A DNA stretch of 64,000 nt. Origin: Acanthosepion lycidas (lineage: Eukaryota; Mollusca; Cephalopoda; Sepiida; Sepiidae). Each line of letters opens with the position of its first letter. Within the stretch, counting starts at the first letter, position 1. The stretch is taken from the NCBI GenBank assembly GCA_963932145.1, contig OZ010590.1, forward strand, positions 51,677,112 through 51,741,111, read 5' to 3'. The notes beneath the pieces are model-generated. The model searched no databases and was not told where the DNA came from. It worked only from the letters and a program-made list of their open reading frames with translations. The position numbers and the translations under genes were made by a program. Shown here piece by piece: positions 29,182 through 38,900 of the stretch.

Positions 29182-30433
29182 AGTTGCTGTTCACGCTATA
29201 CGGGCATAAAATTCAGGCTCGATTCACACAAACTCAGACATATTCCACATATCACTAGCCAATCCGATAATGAGCCATTGATTTCTATTCGATACTTATA
29301 ATACTTCCTTTCGTAAAATAAAATTTTACTTCTTCCCTACCGACCACATTTTCGCACACGCTGCACATTTTTAATTTCACAATCACATGTTAGACCCCCT
29401 TAATATTTCTCATATAAGTCAACAAAAACGTAAATACAATAGACCCCAATATTAATAATGATTTCTCTGTCAAAACTATACATTTTTTTTCTATATAATT
29501 AGCTTTTTATTTTTTTTCACATAATACTTTTACAATAGAAACGTGTAAGTCCCTCGACTACAATTGGCTGCGTAGCCTTATGGAATAGGCGTCAGTCTTT
29601 CACACAAATCTGTAAAAGTTCGAATCTCGTCGATTTCTTATATTCAACAAACTTACTGTGTATACTGGCATGCGGTGGAAACAACTCATTTAACTTCCAA
29701 CTAACAGAAATCTGCCATGATGCGTATTTTCCTGTGTGAACCACAATGTATTTCATTATATACTCGAAGTAATTTGAAGACAATTTCTTGATAGGGTTTG
29801 CATGAAACTGGCTCAATTTTGTAGTTGTTCTTATTTTTATTTGATCCGGTAGAAGTATCATATTTGAAACATTTTCTCAATTTTCTCTCAAAAAGATGAT
29901 CTCAGAAATGAAACACATTCCGTCGACTATTTGAGAAATATGACTTATCATTAGATGCCTGATGATTTCATGTCTCTGCGACCATTATCTTCACAATACA
30001 GCCAATCGAATAGACGTGCTATTTGAAATACAGGCATTATTATTCTCTAGACGATTCTGTTGACCTGTACAGTAAATTCTTGTAATGAGTGTCCTGTGAA
30101 ATAACTCTCACCTGTTCTTGCATATAGGTTATTCAAACCTTGCCTAGCCGTTCGTCTTTCATTACTCCAATTTTATCTCCCAGACTGACAAGCTATGATC
30201 AATTACGGTGAATATATATTTTCAAAACCTAATTAAACAAGTTCGAATCTTCCTCTAATGTATCTTAATTGAGCAAATTATTTTGCACTTTTTGAATGTA
30301 TAATCTTCTCATTTCTTTTGTCTCTACAGTTTTCGATGATTTTCAATCTCTTGAAATATTTGCTCAAATATAAATGTCATTTCATTCACAAAAGTATTGA
30401 AGAAAAAAAATAAAAAATTCTATAGCAAAAGTA

Positions 30434-30505
30434 TTCCCACACCGGGAATCGAACCCGGGCCGCCTGGGTGAGAGCCAGGAATCCTAACCACTAGACCATA
30501 TGGGA
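30434..30505 (-). tRNA. tRNA-Glu (CTC), terminal partial unit 24
   Basis: The 72 nt match unit 1 exactly and a TTTT run follows (TACTTTTGC), although the flanks differ at many sites (for example TTTAGGCGATACGG and ATTCTAGACTTATA). The unit is truncated about 270 bp upstream of the gene. Confidence 0.95.
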
Positions 30506-30776
30506 AGTTGCTGTTTAGGCGATACGGGCATAAAAGTCAGCCTCGATTCACACAAACTCAGATATATTCCACATATCACTAGCCAATCCGATAATGAGCC
30601 ATTGATTTCTATTCTAGACTTATAATACTTCCTTTCGTAAAATAAAATTTTACTTCTTCCCTACCGACCACATTTTCGCACACGCTGCACATTTTTAATT
30701 TCACAATCACATGTTAGACCCCCTTATTATTTCTCATATAAGTCAACAAAACATAAATACACTAGACCCCAATATT

Positions 30777-31079
30777 CTTAATATTTCTCATATAATCTCT
30801 CAGTCATTTATGCTTCGTTCCTGGTCCGATCATGTATTTTTTGTTGCTTGATTGTCTTGACTAATTTTTCCTCAGTATTTTGCCATTTCTTATTATGCTA
30901 CTTTGACTTATGCACACTTTCTCCCAATATTAATACGGTTTTGTCTCACAATCTTTAAACTCATTTATTTGTATTACATCATATTTTTCTATTCCACGTG
31001 TCACTTCTTCAGTCGAAGCCTTCATGGCCGTTATTTTCTTTTGGCCTAATGAAATTTCTCTTTGTCTTCTAACTCGAAT
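30777..31079. other. Array-LINE junction, no recognisable gene
   Basis: AT-rich sequence. It begins with a duplicated scrap of the array spacer (CTTAATATTTCTCATATA) and then runs into diverged sequence that may be the continuation of the minus-strand LINE ORF2 linker. Stops are frequent in all frames. Confidence 0.4.
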
Positions 31080-31715
31080 ACTGCTCGTTCGTTTTCTCTT
31101 TTTGGTGACTTTATTATTTTACCTGCTATATTAGATATGCTAACGTCCGCTTTTGATAATGCATTTCACTTCCATGTGTTTGAAAATCCAATTTCGATGT
31201 GTCAGTGCACCCTGGTTGAACAGATATAGCTCATAAGGAATGTTTCTATAATTTTCACTTCATCATTTGTCACCTTGGATTCACAAATGGTATTGTGACT
31301 ATTAAAATCCCCTTGGAGGATGAAGGGTTTGGGTAAATGCTTTATTAGATCTTCCAGCTCGTCTTGTTTTATCTGGGCACATGGGGGAGGATATACAGAT
31401 TGCATATGGTGACTGTTCTGTCAAAAGTATTTCTCACAGCAGCTGTCTATTGTTCTGTTTTTTAGTTCAATTTTCCTGTGGTGTAAGTATCATATTTTTT
31501 TAAAGATGGTTCCTACTCCAGAATCACTGAGTCCAGTGCTGTTAATATGACTGTACTCTTGATAGTTTTTAATATTAATATTATCTTTTTTAGAAAATGT
31601 TTCCTGGATATAAAGCACAGGATCCAATGTTGTTATTAACATAAGTAATTCATTGTAGTTTGGCTTCAGTTCACAACAGTTCTATTGTAGTATTTTATAT
31701 CCCATGATTGTATGT
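31080..31715 (-). pseudogene. Jockey-like LINE ORF2, endonuclease domain remnant
   Basis: On the minus strand the translation begins near 31700 with ILQ-stop-NCCELKPNYNE, where Jockey endonucleases have ILQWN. It continues through YIQETF and SDSGVG, then SVYPPPCAQ and QGDFNSHN, the metal-binding GDFN(A/S)HN motif of APE-like endonucleases. An in-frame stop replaces the family tryptophan, and further stops and frameshifts follow. The longest open piece is 67 codons (31202-31405). The family enzyme nicks target DNA for target-primed reverse transcription; this copy is dead. No reverse transcriptase domain follows in this window. Confidence 0.75.
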
Positions 31716-31739
31716 TTATTTGAGTTTTATATATTTTAA

Positions 31740-32018
31740 TTTTTGATTAAACCTTTTTGGTGGCCTATTATCCATCCTCTCTGGTAACTCGAAACTATTT
31801 TTGTGGGTGTCAGAAGTGATTTTTGTTGGTTGGTCATGCTTAGTCGGGGACTTTACAGAGACGTTTATTTTGCGATTTCGGGTACGGATTGGTGATCCAT
31901 GTGATTTTTGTCTACTTGTGATTGCTTTACGTGGGGATTTTGTGTTTTATAGTTTTATACAGGCAGCACCTGAGCCACAGCATGTGGGTTTGACCTGGGC
32001 TCTTACAATTTATTTACT
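31740..32018 (-). pseudogene. LINE ORF1 basic C-terminal tail, remnant
   Basis: Minus-strand translation between the insertion at 32019 and the ORF2 start is rich in K, R, S and P (SPTKHDQPTK, then LPERMDNRPPKRFNQK) and then stops just before ORF2. Position and composition fit the C-terminal tail of a Jockey ORF1 nucleic-acid-binding protein. There is no diagnostic motif, so this rests on context. Confidence 0.4.
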
Positions 32019-32780
32019 ACTAGCAGCATGTCCCGGCGTTGCCCGTGCTTGATTCAAAAATCGTACAACTCATACAGCAATCGCTATCACTTGACTTAAA
32101 ATATTTTTGCCCTTCCTTGCCTTTAAAGGAGTGCCCTTTGCCGTGCTGATGTTGCTACATGCCTTACTTCTTGCCTATCTCACACTGCTAATTTTTTCTA
32201 AGCTCTATACTAAAAATTAAATCTGTTACGAAAAAAGAACTAAACAAAATGAACACAAAACGATCAGCTTTAAAAAAGAACTCGTAACTGGAAAAACCGA
32301 ATGAAAAAAGAATGTTAACAACAAATACTTTTTCACATCCAACCCAGTTCTGCCGAATCAGAATCAACGTTGAGTTTAAGTAAGCGAATGGGAAATTGGA
32401 GTAAAGTGCCATGCAGATTTAAATTTTTCCCACTTGTGATAAATGCAGCTATCGATGCTAGTTAACATTCGTGTCAGTCAGCTGTTGGCTCTCATGCTGG
32501 CCAATAGAAACTTCCTGCCTATTCGTGGCAGCCAAATATAGGCTCTCACTCTGGCCAGTAGAAAATGGCTGCAAACTACATGAAAACTGCCGTAGAAGCA
32601 TGAAAAAAATCGATTATTTCCACTATCGATGGCAGTTAGGAAATGCAAAGTCAGTCTTGGCCTTCCCGCTAACTTGGAGCATGTGCATGTAAATTTTGGT
32701 ACAAATCCGTCGGAAATTGCGGCCGTGCATTCGTTACACACACACACACACACACATCCTGCCTTTTAAAGATAGAGATT
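32019..32780 (+). repeat. RTE/SINE-like insertion ending in a (CA)n tract
   Basis: Starts ACTAGCAGCATGTCCCGGCG and ends near a (CA)n run (about 32738-32756) and AAAGATAGAGA. These are the typical start and tail of short RTE-type retroelement copies: a CCCGGCGTTGCCCG head, AATTTTGGTACAAATCCGTC near the end and a short simple-repeat tail. It separates two parts of the minus-strand LINE ORF1, so it inserted later. No coding capacity is visible. The family assignment is by resemblance only. Confidence 0.45.
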
Positions 32781-32799
32781 TCTATTTAGCAGCTTTAAG

Positions 32800-33282
32800 C
32801 TGTGTATGTTCTTTTCAGAAGTTCTTGGAACTGTAACCAGTCATTTGGTCTTCGCTGCACCAATTGCTCGATAAGTGATCTATATTTGTTTTATGTGTCG
32901 TTATTATTGCTGCCGACTGGATTCGACCCCTGAATCTCATTTGCATAGGCATGGCCTTTCATATACGAATCAACTATTTTCCTTACTTCCGTAAAAGATA
33001 CCGCCATGATTTATCTCTCTTTTTTTTTTACATATGTAGCAAGATTTCGCAAGATTTTCGTTTCCTGACAATTAGCGCATTTAATATCGTAAGTACACTC
33101 TTCCTCAACATGATTTGGATCTTTTTTTTTTTTTACCACATTTCGCACATCCTCTACAATCTCTATGTGATGACACTTGAAACAACTCAAGGGATAAGGG
33201 ATGTATTGTCCGACCCTCTCAATCGTAAACCAATTTTTATTTCCGTTGGGATTGAGGGTTATTAAATGTTAAGATATATGTA
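32800..33282 (-). pseudogene. Jockey-like LINE ORF1, zinc-knuckle part
   Basis: Minus-strand frames give ILTFNNPQ and CFKC, then RDCRGCAKCGKKKKDPNHVE and EEECTYDIKCANCQENENLA, ending with a VQRRPNDWLQFQELLKR segment. This is the CCHC knuckle region and C-terminal part of a gag-like ORF1. At least one frameshift lies near 33170, and the second knuckle has E where the metal-binding H is expected. The protein would bind element RNA; this copy cannot produce it. Confidence 0.75.
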
Positions 33283-33594
33283 CAAGGTGTTCGGGTTAAA
33301 TTTGACCGTTTAATGTTTTTATTTTTTCAGATTGGTTTAGTGGAAGCTAATCAACAGGATTAGGTAGGCATTTGAGGCTCTCCTAGGGTCACCGTTAAGG
33401 GCGCATATTCCAGATCCTGGAGTTGGATCATGGCCGTGGTAAGTGCTGAAGGTGGCTTCTTTGAGTGAATTATCTTTTGATTATTATAACCTGTATGCCA
33501 CTTTTCTATTTTTCCAATAGAGTCTTTTGCTTAGATATTCCCCTTTGTTTTCCCTTTAAAAAAAAAAGCTGTCAAATTTAACCAGAACACCCTT
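33283..33594. mobile_element. 312-bp MITE with ~24-bp imperfect terminal inverted repeats
   Basis: The left end AAGGTGTTCGGGTTAAATTT and the inverted right end AGGGTGTTCTGGTTAAATTT match with about three differences over 24 positions. Both sides are flanked by TATGTA (33277-33282 and 33595-33600), which may be a 6-bp target duplication or a TA duplication next to chance similarity. There is no open reading frame of note. It splits the LINE ORF1 relic, so it is younger than that element. Confidence 0.75.
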
Positions 33595-34030
33595 TATGTA
33601 TAAGAATTTTTTATCCCCCCACCTTTATATACTTATCCTTCTACAGTTAGAAACACCTTGCTTTTCCAAGGCTGCATCTATTTCCTCTGGTTTAACCAGG
33701 GACATCTTCCTATTTCTGACAACTCCCTTTGAGGTGTTCAGTCTTTTGTGTCGATACGCTTTACACTTTAAACTATGAAAAGACTTCATTCTGAGTAAAT
33801 TACCCGCTTGTGTTTTGTTGTTGACTTCGAGCAGTAGGTTGCCACTTCATATTTTTCTCACTGTTCGTGAACTTACCCTGCTATTAATGACTTTTTCAAT
33901 CAAAAATGGTGACAGATTGGCCAGAAGAATTTCCTTCGGGGATTCTATCACGATGAATTTTGGGAATTCTTTTGCGGCTTCTATTTCGGAATCAAAGAGT
34001 TTTGTCTTCTTTTTTTTTATTGATATTTGA
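33595..34030 (-). pseudogene. Jockey-like LINE ORF1, N-proximal part
   Basis: Minus-strand translation reads FPKFIVIESP, LSPFLIEKVINSRVS, GNLLLEVNNKTQAGNLL, MKSFHSLKCKAYRHKRLNTS and then PEEIDAALEKQGVSNCRRIS. It includes one internal stop and ends at the MITE boundary. This order matches the RRM-like region upstream of the zinc knuckles in Jockey ORF1 proteins. It continues on the far side of the MITE at 33282. Confidence 0.7.
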
Positions 34031-34149
34031 CATTTGATTTGTTGTTATTTTTTTTTTGTTTTTGTTTTTTTTTTCATTGGTCATATGCTTCATCACCCCC
34101 CACCACGGAGTCCAGCAACTGGTGGGAATTTACAAAAGGGGGGGGTCTA

Positions 34150-34440
34150 GGTATGTTCATGAGATCCATAAAAAAATAGCATAGCATGAATAAAAACAGA
34201 CTTGATGAAAATAATTTTTTATCGTCTAAATGTTTATGTTATTATCAAGAGGAAAGATCAAAGTATTTTTTGAATATTTTTTTAGATTTTTTAATAATTT
34301 CTAGCACGTCCAAAATTTTCGTTAAAAATCTTGATTTTTTTTTTTTTGAATCAGCAAAATTGGCAGCAAATCAATCGTCGGCTATTTTTTTTACTTTTGT
34401 TTACAAAAGTGAATGTCGCCGTTTAAAATTCATTTAAAAA
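34150..34440 (+). repeat. Left inverted-repeat arm, outer copy
   Basis: Begins near CATGAGATCCATAAAAAA and contains ACTTGATGAAAATAA and AAATGTTTATGTTATTATCA. Its closest match is the reverse complement of about 40700-40905, including the CATGAGATC outer end. Confidence 0.65.
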
Positions 34441-34709
34441 TCAATTATGATTTTTTTAAAATAATTTTAAGAAAATTAAAAATTATAAAGCTTATTTAAT
34501 ATATTTTGAAACAAAGATTACCTACTTTCTGCGCTGAAAAAATGTACTTTAAAATGGGAGAAAGCCGGTCTGAACTGCGTTGTTGATTGACAAGGGACAT
34601 GTGCGTTATCTCGTCATGCACTGACATGTTACGTGAGGAAATTTATAGTCCGGAAGGTCATAAGTGACAGTTTACCTTTACGTAAAGAACTTATTTACCT
34701 CGTTATTTT
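34441..34709. other. Spacer between the two left repeat copies
   Basis: AT-rich DNA with a short GC-richer stretch (34560-34690). No coding or RNA signal is seen. Confidence 0.3.
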
Positions 34710-35090
34710 TAAGTAGGCATAGCATGAAAAAACGGCCTTAAACTTGACGAAAGCAGAATTTTATCGCCAAAATGTTTATGTTACTATTAAAGGGAAAGAA
34801 CAAAGTAATTTTCAATTATTTAAAAAAAAATTTCTGTCTTTATTAGAACTGTTTAACTTTTGATTAAAAAATCTTGTTTCTTGTCATCACCGGAACTACT
34901 AATAACATGGCGAATTTTTGTCCATTTTTTTTTTTTTTTTTGAAAGACATTATTTTTGAAAATCTTGCAAAAATAGGAATAATTGTCAGATTTTAATGTA
35001 AGCAATTATTTATATATATATTACCCCACCACCTAAATAATTTACTGAAAATTCTAGAAATTCAATGTTAAAGCACACAAGTCATTAAGG
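34710..35090 (+). repeat. Left inverted-repeat arm, inner copy
   Basis: AACTTGACGAAAGCAGAATT, ATCGCCAAAATGTTTATGTT, GTCATCACCGGAACT, ATAACATGG, ATATATATTACCCCACCACC and AAGTCATTA occur in this order. Matching blocks occur in the same order in the reverse complement of 40440-40870, across about 400 bp. Confidence 0.75.
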
Positions 35091-35218
35091 AAAACTATCA
35101 GTGCTCTTTTTTTTTTCTTTTTTTTTTTTTTTTGTACTTACCTTTACGTTTACTATGCTTCATGGAAAAGCATAATACTATAAAAAGAAAATGAATAAGA
35201 CATGAAGAGTGAGATCAA

Positions 35219-35262
35219 ATTTCATAAGAAAGGTACCTAATTAATTACCTTTCTTATGAAAT
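35219..35262. repeat. Perfect 17-bp inverted repeat with 10-nt loop
   Basis: ATTTCATAAGAAAGGTA and TACCTTTCTTATGAAAT are exact reverse complements, separated by CCTAATTAAT. No T-run follows and no known RNA class is recognised. It lies just inside the left arm of the candidate element. Confidence 0.85.
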
Positions 35263-35540
35263 AGCAGTAGTATACATTGTATGGTATTTGGATTTCCACT
35301 AATTTTATTAATTTTGATATTTCATTTATGAAAAAAATGACACAAGTGATAGCAAATAAATTTCATAAAGATAGGTGCATAATACAAGTTGAAATGCTAT
35401 ACATTTTTTCTAATAGTTACATAATCACGTACACTTTTTATTTTATTTTTCATAGCCAAGTAAGAACAGAAATTCAATGCAATCGTTATCAGACGTTCGT
35501 GAAATTTTGTGTCTCTGAAAAGGGCCTTTTTTTTGCTATT

Positions 35541-35660
35541 TTCCCCATAGCTGGGACCCTAACAGGTGCTACCACCCCTGGTCGGGGAGGACCTGGGAAC
35601 AACAGCAATTAAGAGGTGGTTCCACGCTACTCAAAAACTCCAACCTAATGCTTGGGGTCC
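35541..35660 (-). repeat. Dispersed repeat R, minus-strand copy
   Basis: The minus strand carries GTGGAACCACCTCTTAATTG, TGTTCCCAGGTCC, GGTGGTAGCACCTGTTAGGG and CCCAGCTATGGG. Clear relatives in the opposite orientation lie at 47318 and 56457. Copies therefore sit in three unrelated contexts in this window. Confidence 0.8.
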
Positions 35661-35702
35661 TTACTTCCAGATGTAGAAAGTTGCTTTAAGTATTATTAAG
35701 TA

Positions 35703-36395
35703 TTAGGTTGTCCCAAAAGTTCGTAAACACTTGCAAAAAATTGAAATTTTACTCGCCAAGTAATAACAAAAACAACAAAAACTATTCCTCAAAATAAAGA
35801 CCATCATTTTCCAAGACCTTCTGCCATCGATCTGCAAGCTTTCGGATCTGGTGAAAGTACCATTCAGCCGGCTTCGAATCAAAGAATTCTTGACACGCTT
35901 CCTCGACTTCATCAAACGAGTCGAATCGGCGGCCCTTCAGAAAGTGTTGCATTGAGCGGAAAAGGCCGTAATCTGATGGAGCACAGTCAGGACTGTAGGT
36001 TGGACGTGACAGAACCTCAACGGCGTCCAGCTCTTCAAACTTGTCTTTGGTCTTCCTGGCGGTGTGTGGCTTGGCATTGTCCTGCTGCATCAAAGCGTGC
36101 TTTCGGTTGATCAGAGCCGGGTACTTTTGCTTCAACTTTTCGTAGACCCGCTCCAGTTGCTGACAGTAAAGTTCGGCACTGATGGCACGACCATTCGGAA
36201 CCAACTCAAAATGCACGATTCCTTCAAAGTTCCACCAAACGCACAACATGACTTTCTTGCCGAATCGATCTTGTTTTGGAACCGACGGTGTCTCTTGCCC
36301 TTTCTGAACCCATCGCTTGTCTCGATTGTGCTGGATTGTGTTGCATAAAAATTCAATTTTTCGCAAGTATTTACGAACTTTTGGGACAACCTAAT
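35703..36395 (-). mobile_element. Internally deleted mariner element (693 bp)
   Basis: The termini TTAGGTTGTCCCAAAAGTTC are perfect for the first 25 positions and extend to about 48 bp with three mismatches. The element sits between TA dinucleotides (35701-35702 and 36396-36397), the mariner target duplication. A complete mariner is about 1.3 kb; this one lacks roughly the N-terminal half of its transposase. It inserted in the last codons of the decayed gene at 36396-38400. Confidence 0.93.
35782..36366 (-). pseudogene. Mariner transposase, C-terminal half only
   Basis: A 194-codon open frame that enters from within the right terminal repeat without an ATG and ends in a proper stop after FEE. 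It retains DRFGKKVMLCVWW, QQDNAKPHTA (second catalytic D) and TYSPDCAPSDYGLF (third catalytic D), then the C-terminal IRKLADRWQKVLENDG block. The DNA-binding HTH domains and the DEKW-type first catalytic D are absent, so it cannot be catalytic. Counting residues gives 35 between the two remaining aspartates, one more than the usual D34D spacing. Confidence 0.92.
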
Positions 36396-38400
36396 ATTAG
36401 GTCGGGCATGATATAGTCGGTCGCCAATTGATATTTGTCCAGTTGATATTCTTCATTTTCTTGTTCATAAAAAATGTAATCTGGGTCAGAAAATCCATTG
36501 ACCCATCCTACAAATAACGTATCAACAGAATCAACTGTCCAAATGTGCTTTATGCTACGGCCAACTATATCACCACTTAAGATTTTGTAGATGTTATCTA
36601 CTAAATCTTGTGGAAAGTCCGGAAATTCTGCCTTTATAGCAGTAGTCGTAGCTATCCTTTTCATTCTTCTCTGGAATTGATGCCCCCTGTTTTTTTTTAT
36701 TGATGGTTTTGTTTATCTTCATTTCTTTTGATAATTTCAGCCTCCAAAATTTCGTTTTTTGTTTTTCTCTCCTTATTCTTTTCGGTGCTATACTACATGG
36801 CAACATCCACGTAGCGTTGAAGTGTACTCTCCTCCAGGCCATTTATATAGCTACACACATTATTTCTTTTGGCTTTGATAATGTTGTTTATGCTGGAGAC
36901 ATAAGCATTTGGAGATACATTTTTCTTTTCACAATATTCTCCTATTACACTTTCAACCTCCATGGCATGTTGCCTTACAGAAGATAGCACCGATTCCGTG
37001 CTGGTCTGTACAGTCTCAAATGACTACCTGTACTGCCGTTCCAAAACTGAAACAGTTCCTTTCAGACAGGCATTCATCATCTGAAAAAATTGTTCATTTC
37101 TTGGGGCAACCATTAACTTTTCCTTTACTGCTGCTGGCAAAACGTCCCCAAAGAAGTCTTGTTCTGCCAGTAGTATTGCCTTTGAGTCTTCCATTTTGTT
37201 TAAATTCTCCAATAACACCTTTCACTATTTTCATTGTGTTAATCGGATTTTCCGAACCCTTTAAATCGGTGTAAAATCTATTCACCCAGGGCCCCCAGAC
37301 AACAGCTTCCCTAGGAGGTCAAGTATTTGCAGTTCAATCTATGCTGCTTCATCCACTACGAGATGTTTTAACTTTGCTACGGGTTTATTTTTGGGTAACA
37401 GACCGAGCACAATTTTTTTTTAGATTTTCAAAAATGGAGAAATACACACCGCCTAACTGAAAAATTACGTGCAACCGGTTCCCCAGGAATCTTGATACTT
37501 CATAACCTTCTTTCTCGATGAAGTCCTTAATCTGCAACACAAGATTGTACTTGTCACTGAATCGCAATGAATTCAGTGCCATGATAATCTTCCATGCGAT
37601 GCACTCCCCAGAACTCTTGATTGTTCTCTCTTCACAGGCTTGGAACTCCTTCATTCTGTTGGAAATGGCTTCTAACGGGTGCACATTGCAATTTAATTCA
37701 ATTAAGTGGGTACCCCACTCTTTCTCCAATAAAAAATATAAACAGTCAAGCGGTTGACTGCAGCCGGGTCTGTCAAGAAGCATTTAATTTTATTGATTAC
37801 TGCTCTATGGCAGCTAGCAACACTTATCGCAGATACTACTGAGTATATACCAGCAAGGTTTTTGGTGGCACTATTGATATGGTTCTTGTAGTCTTCAGCA
37901 GTTCCACCAGGAAGTCGTTCGATTGACACAAGATGAGATGATGATGGTGTTGTGACCCTCGTGCAGTTTACATATATCCCATGGCATCAAAAATAAGACT
38001 ACGATTTTCAGATGCTAAAATCGAATTAACAGTTTTTATATCAGAAAACAAACCCAGTTCATCCACCATTCGGTCAACTGTGGTTACAGATTTTATGTCA
38101 AATCTGGGTTCATGCACAACAGAAGTAAAACGTTCCAAAAGTCCAGGAACATTTCTACCAGTCACGCCACTTAATAAACAGGCATAGTGCATCTTCCTGG
38201 ATTGTAATTGCGTGGACCTTTTTTTTCTTTTCTTTTCTTTTTTTTTTTTTTTGCTTAATAATGCTGTCAACTTTGTGAGTTTTTGTTTTAGCTGGATTAT
38301 TTTTTTTTTCTGTCTGGAGACTCATTTTTAACTTCTTATTTTCTTCAACAAGTATACATGGAGAAATCGGGGTTGCATGTGTCACAGTATGGTCCACTTC
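36396..38400 (-). pseudogene. Decayed gene of an uncharacterised multicopy protein family
   Basis: Successive minus-strand open pieces, each shifted in frame, make one consistent order. From the 5' side: THATPISPCILVEENKKL; SGVTGRNVPGLLERF with MVDELGLFSDIKTVNS and SLIFDAMGYM; ERLPGGTAEDYKNHI; WGTHLIELNCNVHPLEAIS; VSRFLGNRLHVIFQLGGVYF; GPWVNRFYTDLKGSENPI; LAEQDFFGDVLPAAV; NACLKGTVSVLERQY; a lysine/arginine-rich stretch; AEFPDFPQDLVDNIYKILSG with DIVGRSIKHIW; and QLATDYIMPDL. I associate these blocks with a large family of uncharacterised proteins in many invertebrate genomes that behaves like a mobile-element gene; its biochemical role is unknown to me. A poly-pyrimidine run (38218-38253) has expanded inside it. 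At least five frameshifts make it dead. Confidence 0.6.
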
Positions 38401-38632
38401 ATCACATTTCTTTATAAACTTAAAAAATTTCTTCCGCCATGCCTAGTTCTATATAACTGTCTAAGGTGCATCGCTCGGCCAACTGTTACCTGAGGAAATC
38501 CATTTTCGCCATTTTCCGAAGATGCCCAATTTGCTGCGTCATTCACTGTGGCTTGTTCAGGATTTTTTAAATATATGTCCACACAGAACTGGCTCTCCAG
38601 ATGCAATACGACCATATTTCTGTAAGACTTCC

Positions 38633-38900
38633 TGTTGTGGAGTGATTTCGCAGTGGAGGCTTGTATTGGTACTAAGTCGGTCCTAAAATAGGTTCGACGT
38701 ACAAAACGTTAGGAACTTGATATAATAGGTATAACGCAGAGTAATCTAGTTGTGGTCGCTGATAGTTTAGTATTCGACTAACTGTCGTCCGACATCGACT
38801 GACTGTCCCACCGAACGACTGACTCGTTACTCTTACTACTGCTACTTATTATAGGTGGGAGAGTCTATTAACTATAGAATAGGTGTGTTCCACCATAACA
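38633..38900. mobile_element. Solo LTR, 268 bp, with 5-bp target duplication CTTCC
   Basis: Starts TGTTGTGGAG and ends CCACCATAACA, so it has TG...CA ends within a short inverted terminal match. It is flanked by CTTCC at 38628-38632 and 38901-38905. There is no adjacent primer-binding site or internal coding region, so it is a solo LTR left by recombination. It lies upstream of the decayed gene inside the candidate inverted-repeat element. Confidence 0.85.

Larger units (their letters stand above)
1..30776. repeat. Tandem array of ~1.32-kb units, 23 full plus one partial
   Basis: The same unit recurs 23 times, then once more in truncated form. Spacing is 1323 bp in units 1-7 and 1321-1324 bp later, and identity is very high throughout. 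Unit layout: minus-strand tRNA-Glu, about 380 bp of AT-rich spacer, plus-strand tRNA-Arg-like relic, about 790 bp of spacer. Diagnostic sites (AGACTCG, AGGCTCG or GGGCTCG after the tRNA; ACCTACCAC, ATCGACCAC or ACCGACCAC; GGACAT, GCACAT or GCAAAT) define classes. The order is A (units 1-5), B (6-7), C (8), D (9), E (10), D (11), E (12), C (13), D (14), E (15), F (16), F/C hybrid (17), D (18), E (19-21), F (22-23), diverged partial (24). The array continues beyond the left window edge. Homology stops after CCCCAATATT at 30776, followed by a short duplicated scrap. Confidence 0.97.

Noticed and set aside
31801..32052. An 83-codon plus-strand frame as a membrane protein
   Set aside because: It runs antisense through the LINE ORF1 tail and into the RTE/SINE-like insertion; the hydrophobic look comes from T-rich sequence.
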